Part shown: piece after piece, positions 60,017-64,000 of the stretch | Position numbering within the stretch: position 1 is the first letter of the stretch | Layout: each line of letters opens with the position of its first letter | NCBI GenBank assembly: GCA_937898885.1 | Contig: CALDKD010000090.1 | Location: forward strand, 1-64,000 | Length of the DNA: 64,000 bases | Reading direction: 5' to 3' | Source of the DNA: an uncultured Bacteroidales bacterium | GTDB lineage: Bacteria; Bacteroidota; Bacteroidia; Bacteroidales; Bacteroidaceae | Translations under genes and position numbers: made by a program | Notes under the pieces: model-generated | What the model was told of the DNA's origin: nothing | The model's database searches: none | What the model saw: only the letters and a program-made list of their open reading frames with translations

Positions 60017-60880
60017 ATGAGACTTGACGGAAGAAGAGAAAGTACAAATGTTGATGACCGCAGAGGTATGTCAACGGGGAAAATGGCAGGAGGTCTGGGC
60101 ATAGGCGGCGCCATTATTGTTGGTTTGATTGCCTTGCTTATGGGAGGCAACCCAAGCGATGTTATTGAGATGGCAGCCGGACAGATGGGAGGTATCGGAG
60201 CCACATCGACATACACCCCCACTGCCGAGGAGGAAGAGCTTGCAAAGTTCTCAAAGCAGATTCTGGCCGGTACGGAAGATGTATGGACAAAGGTTTTCAG
60301 ACAATACGGCAAGACATACGTGCCACCGCGTCTGGTATTGTACAACGGAATGGTTCAGACAGGAAGCGGCACCGCATCGTCCGATATGGGCCCGTTCTAC
60401 AACAGCGCCGACCAATGCGTATATATTGACCTGTCGTTCTTCACATCTATGAAAAAAGAAATTGGCGCAGACGGAGACTTTGCCTACGCATACGTTATTG
60501 CCCACGAGGTTGGACACCATGTGCAATACCTGCTTGGCACACTTCAGGCAGCACATCAGCAGATGCAGCGCGTCAGCGAGAGGGAAAGCAACCAGATTAG
60601 CGTGCGTCTGGAGCTTCAGGCCGATTTTTATGCCGGAGTATGGGCGTGCAATGACAATCTGATGTTCGGCTCACTTGAGGAGGGCGATGTTGACGAAGGT
60701 ATGGCAGTCGCATCAAAGATTGGAGATGACTACCTGCAGAAGAAAGCGTACGGCCGCACAATGCCTGAATCATTCAACCACGGTACCTCAGCACAGCGCT
60801 CGCGCTGGTTAAAGAAAGGACTTACTACAGGCGATATTAATCAGGGCGACACATTCTCGCCGTCTTACACAAGCCTGTAA
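60017..60880 (+). CDS. YpfJ-type neutral zinc metallopeptidase
   Basis: 287 residues. Basic N-terminus, one transmembrane helix (~24-43, GGLGIGGAIIVGLIALLMGG), then a metallopeptidase domain with HEVGHHVQ near 163 (HExxH zinc site) and ELQADFYAGVWA near 200 (third-ligand Glu/Asp helix). Full length for the Zn_peptidase (YpfJ) family, with the C-terminal FNHGTSAQRSRWLKKG block. Probably faces the periplasm. Substrate unknown. Confidence 0.88.
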   Translation: MRLDGRRESTNVDDRRGMSTGKMAGGLGIGGAIIVGLIALLMGGNPSDVIEMAAGQMGGIGATSTYTPTAEEEELAKFSKQILAGTEDVWTKVFRQYGKTYVPPRLVLYNGMVQTGSGTASSDMGPFYNSADQCVYIDLSFFTSMKKEIGADGDFAYAYVIAHEVGHHVQYLLGTLQAAHQQMQRVSERESNQISVRLELQADFYAGVWACNDNLMFGSLEEGDVDEGMAVASKIGDDYLQKKAYGRTMPESFNHGTSAQRSRWLKKGLTTGDINQGDTFSPSYTSL

Positions 60881-60889
60881 CGATATAAA

Positions 60890-60914
60890 GAAAGCCGCCT
60901 TTCGGGCGGCTTTC
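60890..60914. terminator. Bidirectional intrinsic terminator
   Basis: AAAGCCGCC (60891-60899) pairs with GGCGGCTTT (60905-60913) around TTTCG, followed by a T-run on the plus side and preceded by an A-rich stretch. It serves the convergent genes at 60880 and 60920. Confidence 0.9.
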
Positions 60915-60919
60915 TTTTT

Positions 60920-61603
60920 TTATTGCTGGATATATTTAAGCACTTTCAGAAGATCATCAGGCTTACGCCATTTAATTTTCTCGCTTTTCAGAAAAGATTT
61001 CCATCCGGCAGACTTATCGTCAGAGATGAATGCCTTCTCTACATCCTTTTGAGCGGCCTCAGAGAAGATTTCTCCAACCTTTAAATAATACTTTTCCTTA
61101 ATGGAAACCTCCTTACCGTTATCTTCCAGTTTCTCCTGCAGCAATTTGGCGTGATTGGTTATGTTGATACCACCAATCTCAACAGATGAGAGGTTGCGGA
61201 CTGCCTGAGTATTAGCACTGGAGCCATATGCGCCGTTTCCTACAAAGATAGCATCAAAATCACCCATTTTACTTTCCAGAACATAGCTCTCAGTTTCCGG
61301 CAACTCTGCTATTACCCGCATAATCTTGTTATCTGCCACTACATATTTATCTGAGCCAATTTCGACATAACCAATGGTTGCCGGGTCAACAGTCCTTATC
61401 TCCTCGTACTTCAGATAATGTAAATCACCATACAGTAGGTGTATATTAATATGAGCCGAAGCCTTGTCGCCATTCTTATAGCAGATTAAGCCCTCCTCGA
61501 AATCCTCAAACAAATATGGCCACATTGTTGATGGCACATAGTCATCAGCAAACGTTGACAGACAGATTGTCAGCAACAACAAAAACGAACAAATCCTTCT
61601 CAT
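60920..61603 (-). CDS. Secreted hypothetical protein downstream of C10 protease
   Basis: 227 residues from ATG 61603 (MRRICSFLLLLTICLSTFA, a signal peptide). Mature part is alpha/beta, without known motif; a segment GNGAYGSSANTQAVRNLSSVEI lies mid-protein. The start shares a base with the stop of the C10 protease gene (TGATG), so it is translated together with the protease. An inhibitor or chaperone for that protease is possible by analogy to streptopain/staphopain operons, but there is no sequence evidence for it. Confidence 0.65.
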   Translation of the reverse strand: MRRICSFLLLLTICLSTFADDYVPSTMWPYLFEDFEEGLICYKNGDKASAHINIHLLYGDLHYLKYEEIRTVDPATIGYVEIGSDKYVVADNKIMRVIAELPETESYVLESKMGDFDAIFVGNGAYGSSANTQAVRNLSSVEIGGINITNHAKLLQEKLEDNGKEVSIKEKYYLKVGEIFSEAAQKDVEKAFISDDKSAGWKSFLKSEKIKWRKPDDLLKVLKYIQQ

Positions 61604-63168
61604 CACTTGAAACATTTGGTAACACTCTTCTTTCCATCAGCGAACATCTTTACCGAAAGATAGATGCCTGACTGAATATCGCTATATTCACGTTTCCTGC
61701 CATCAAGGGAATAGAACTCCTCTGACACCAGTATGGAAGACTCATCTACAATCTGATTGACAGATGTCTCATTAACAACTGTAAGCACGAAATTCTTAAC
61801 AAGAGCATCACCAGGAGATGAGATAGGAGTAACAGTAATGATAACCTCATACTGCTCGCCCGCCTTTAACGTCTCAGTTGTAACCAGATTACCTAAAAGA
61901 TCAAACTTGAAAGGTACGGACTCATACTTCTTCTTCACAATATTATACGGGCCGGTTATCTTGTATCTGTAACTGTTCTCCACCTCGCTGGATACACGGA
62001 TTGAAGCTACAAACGTGCCAGACGGGACATTGGCCTGAACTTCTGTAGATGACAATGTAAAATCTGTAGGCTTTGATGAAGGTGCCCTTACGCCTATGAT
62101 TGCTCCTAAATTCGCATCATAATTCATATTCATATGACTGTCACGTAGTGCATATAAGGCGAAATAGGCATCGCCGGAGCCGCCCCATCCCCAGTTGACG
62201 TGAAAATGTGAGTTACCATCATACCCGTCAATATTGAAACAATGACCATAATTGCCCTTGGTATCATGACCGTGGTAAACAATGGCACGCCCTTCTTTCA
62301 GTTCATTAACCATAATGTCGTTCCACTCACTCTCGCTATAACCTTCCCTATCAAGATGCCTTACGCAATCAGGATATGAGAAATTGCGTTTAAGGGCAGT
62401 CACAATAGCTGAGGAAATGGCTCCTGAGCCATCAGGTCCATAATCCATATTAACAGATATACCGCAATGATATAGAAGATGAGCTGCGGCTAATTTATGG
62501 TTTTCCGCATCCTTGTCCGTAAGGACTTTCCAATCGTACGGTTCCTCCAGGTCATAGTCAATAGCCAATATCCCATATCTATTGCTACGATATTGATACT
62601 GTCCGTTCGGTCTTGCAGGCCATTTAGCCACAGACATAGCCTGAGCCATACCCACTGCCACACAACCCACAACGGCGGTTCCTTCCGCATCAGACGGACA
62701 GAACTGATTATAAGGCTTACCTTGGTTCCAATGCACCTGAATGATTGGGTCAACCACATCTGACTTACCGCGCGTGACAGGCTTTACTTTATATGTCCAT
62801 TCAGCCAATGGTGCGTCGCCATCCTTGATTGCCTGACTTATCTCGCGTTTATATCGCTCCATCCACCAGTTGGCATTGCTCATATCAGGAGTTATGTCGT
62901 ACTTACCGGTTGTACTATATGCGATAAGCGGCTGAACGGCATCCGATGCCGATACAATGGCCCAGCCCTCTGGCTTCATATTGATAACATAATACACGCA
63001 ATCTGAATTATAGACAACAGGCTCAATGGCATCAACCGAAGTACCTATTGGCATAATCTGTAAGATATTCTCATCTACAAACCGATGTGCGCGCTCACGG
63101 CTCACAGGGGACGCCTGCGATATGAGAACAGACAAAAGGAATAATGGAATCAAGTAGAGTTTTTTCAT
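61603..63168 (-). CDS. Streptopain-family (C10) cysteine protease with propeptide
   Basis: 521 residues. Signal peptide (MKKLYLIPLFLLSVLISQAS), Spi-type propeptide (~25-135, ending before ...), then the C10 catalytic domain with Cys in GTAVVGCVAVGMAQ (~168) and His in SHFHVNWGWGG (~328), plus GHCFNIDGYDG. The C-terminal ~170 residues form a beta-sandwich and end in a LDGRKREYSD...GIYLSVK segment. Related enzymes (Prevotella interpain, Streptococcus SpeB) are secreted proteases that cut host proteins. The leading gene of a two-gene operon. Confidence 0.88.
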   Translation of the reverse strand: MKKLYLIPLFLLSVLISQASPVSRERAHRFVDENILQIMPIGTSVDAIEPVVYNSDCVYYVINMKPEGWAIVSASDAVQPLIAYSTTGKYDITPDMSNANWWMERYKREISQAIKDGDAPLAEWTYKVKPVTRGKSDVVDPIIQVHWNQGKPYNQFCPSDAEGTAVVGCVAVGMAQAMSVAKWPARPNGQYQYRSNRYGILAIDYDLEEPYDWKVLTDKDAENHKLAAAHLLYHCGISVNMDYGPDGSGAISSAIVTALKRNFSYPDCVRHLDREGYSESEWNDIMVNELKEGRAIVYHGHDTKGNYGHCFNIDGYDGNSHFHVNWGWGGSGDAYFALYALRDSHMNMNYDANLGAIIGVRAPSSKPTDFTLSSTEVQANVPSGTFVASIRVSSEVENSYRYKITGPYNIVKKKYESVPFKFDLLGNLVTTETLKAGEQYEVIITVTPISSPGDALVKNFVLTVVNETSVNQIVDESSILVSEEFYSLDGRKREYSDIQSGIYLSVKMFADGKKSVTKCFK

Positions 63169-63190
63169 CTAATACGGCTTTATAAAGAAA

Positions 63191-63232
63191 AAGTGGTCAC
63201 CCCCATTGCCTGAGGGCAAGGGATGACCACTT
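63191..63232 (-). terminator. Terminator after the right-edge gene
   Basis: AAGTGGTCA (63191-63199) pairs with TGACCACTT (63224-63232), with further inner GC pairing, and TTTTCTTT follows on the minus strand. It separates the partial gene at the right edge from the C10 protease. Confidence 0.8.
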
Positions 63233-63247
63233 ATCGGTTAATTAAGA

Positions 63248-64000
63248 TTATCTTTTCGGACCGTCAATAAACTGAATGGTCTTAGGAGAATGAGTCTTCT
63301 CGCTCTTATGGAGAGTATAGTCTCTTGCTACACCATTTCTCATAGGAGCTTTTGCATTCTCAGGAATCTTGTTAAGAAGTATGTCACCCATTGAGAGTTC
63401 AAGCCAACCTAATTCACCTCCGCTAGCTGGATCAACAGCATACACGCCCCAGAGACTACCCTCTTCTGATGCATTTGAATCGGCCTTGCCATTACCATCG
63501 GCAGAAATATCAAAAGTGATATCATCCAAATCGTAGGTACTGTTCATTGCCAAATATGGGCCATACATTCCAAGTGCCTGCCAATCAGGTATTACTAACT
63601 GACCTTTAGCAGTGTTAAACGATGCGTAAATCTCGGATCCATCAATAAACAGATTCTTAATAATAAGTCCGTTCTCTTCCTCAGGATCAGCCTCAATGCT
63701 CAACGGCAACATATAATTCACCTCGTCAATATATGAATAATACATCCAGTTATAGTAGCCAATGAGAATGTCACGAGACAAACCATAGTCCTGATTCTCT
63801 GAGAATGAGAGAACAGCATTCGCGACAGAGTAATCAAACCAGCCCTCTGAGCCATCAGCAGACTCGACATAATATCCGAATGGGTACTCAGATGAGACAG
63901 ACGATAATGAATTACTTGACGGATCGTACTGGAATTCCACCTCCTCTGAGCCATCTGCGGAAACGAAATAAATGTTAGAGCCGGAAATGGTAGTCAGCAA
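63248..64000 (-). CDS. C-terminal part of a secreted/surface protein (start beyond right edge)
   Basis: 250 residues visible, acidic and beta-rich with many Tyr, Ser and Asp (SADGSEEVEFQYDPSSN, YGPYLAMNSTYDLDDITFDISADG). No lipobox or membrane segment is within the window, since the N-terminus is missing. The style matches Bacteroidales surface glycan-binding or adhesin-type lipoproteins, but no family can be named. It ends with a basic tail (TIQFIDGPKR). Confidence 0.6.
   Translation of the reverse strand: MLTTISGSNIYFVSADGSEEVEFQYDPSSNSLSSVSSEYPFGYYVESADGSEGWFDYSVANAVLSFSENQDYGLSRDILIGYYNWMYYSYIDEVNYMLPLSIEADPEEENGLIIKNLFIDGSEIYASFNTAKGQLVIPDWQALGMYGPYLAMNSTYDLDDITFDISADGNGKADSNASEEGSLWGVYAVDPASGGELGWLELSMGDILLNKIPENAKAPMRNGVARDYTLHKSEKTHSPKTIQFIDGPKR

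Overview
The window is a piece of a Bacteroidales chromosome (a gut- or mouth-type, Prevotella/Bacteroides-like host; the genus cannot be fixed from sequence alone). It carries the right-hand ~41.4 kb of an integrated temperate phage (1 to ~41,375), followed by ~22.5 kb of ordinary host chromosome (41,375-64,000). The host signature is clear: promoters of the TAnnTTTG type without Shine-Dalgarno dependence, a SusC/TonB-like outer-membrane receptor, a C10 (streptopain-type) and a C11 (clostripain-type) secreted protease, DUF3467, PepSY-like and DUF937 proteins. I saw no IS element, rRNA or CRISPR array.

Phage late region (1-26,206, all minus strand). Transcription runs right to left. A conserved 27-bp motif (24 of 27 identical) occurs just upstream of two late transcription units and is proposed as a phage late promoter. 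Unit 1 (26,146 to 6,666) encodes a short GxxxG-rich ejection-type protein, a coiled-coil protein, and a single 5,941-codon polyvalent protein of about 660 kDa. The polyvalent protein strings together a PBECR-type nuclease domain, a nucleotidyltransferase, an inorganic-pyrophosphatase-like domain, two paralogous HExxxH zincin-like domains, LPD1, an ADP-ribosyltransferase-like domain, a JAB/RadC-type domain, another HExxH domain and a C-terminal LPD38. It ends at a strong terminator (6,572-6,628). Unit 2 (6,511 leftwards) encodes a tail fibre with collagen-like repeats, a 33-residue micro-protein, and a tail protein of more than 1,600 residues with LamG-like, CotH-like and leucine-rich segments that runs off the left edge. 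Capsid, portal, terminase and lysis genes must lie to the left.

Phage early region (26,391-37,902, minus strand). Tightly overlapping small genes encode a helix-turn-helix protein, DNA-binding proteins, a membrane-anchored PD-(D/E)XK nuclease, a DUF3127 OB-fold protein, a RusA-type resolvase, a replication initiator with three 25-bp iterons inside its gene (probable origin), a DnaA-domain-IV-like protein, a PI-PLC-like protein, a Dam-type and a Dcm-type DNA methyltransferase, and several Cys-rich micro-proteins. Three small genes here and one next to the integrase each carry a one- or two-base deletion.

Lysogeny region (37,903-41,375). A divergent control region with three palindromes separates the early operon from a plus-strand repressor gene and three membrane-protein genes (candidate superinfection exclusion). 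A tyrosine recombinase on the minus strand abuts the 3' end of a tRNA-Thr(CGT) gene, the likely integration site.

Host region (41,375-64,000). This holds a CE6/SGNH esterase, an orphan corrinoid protein, a TonB-dependent receptor-like protein, a BASS-family transporter, an SDR enzyme, an outer-membrane protein, a YqaA-type membrane protein, a GH3 beta-glucosidase, the C11 protease, a lipid kinase with a Ca/Na antiporter and MntP Mn exporter in one operon, an M24B aminopeptidase, a DUF937 protein, a neutral zinc metallopeptidase and the C10 protease.
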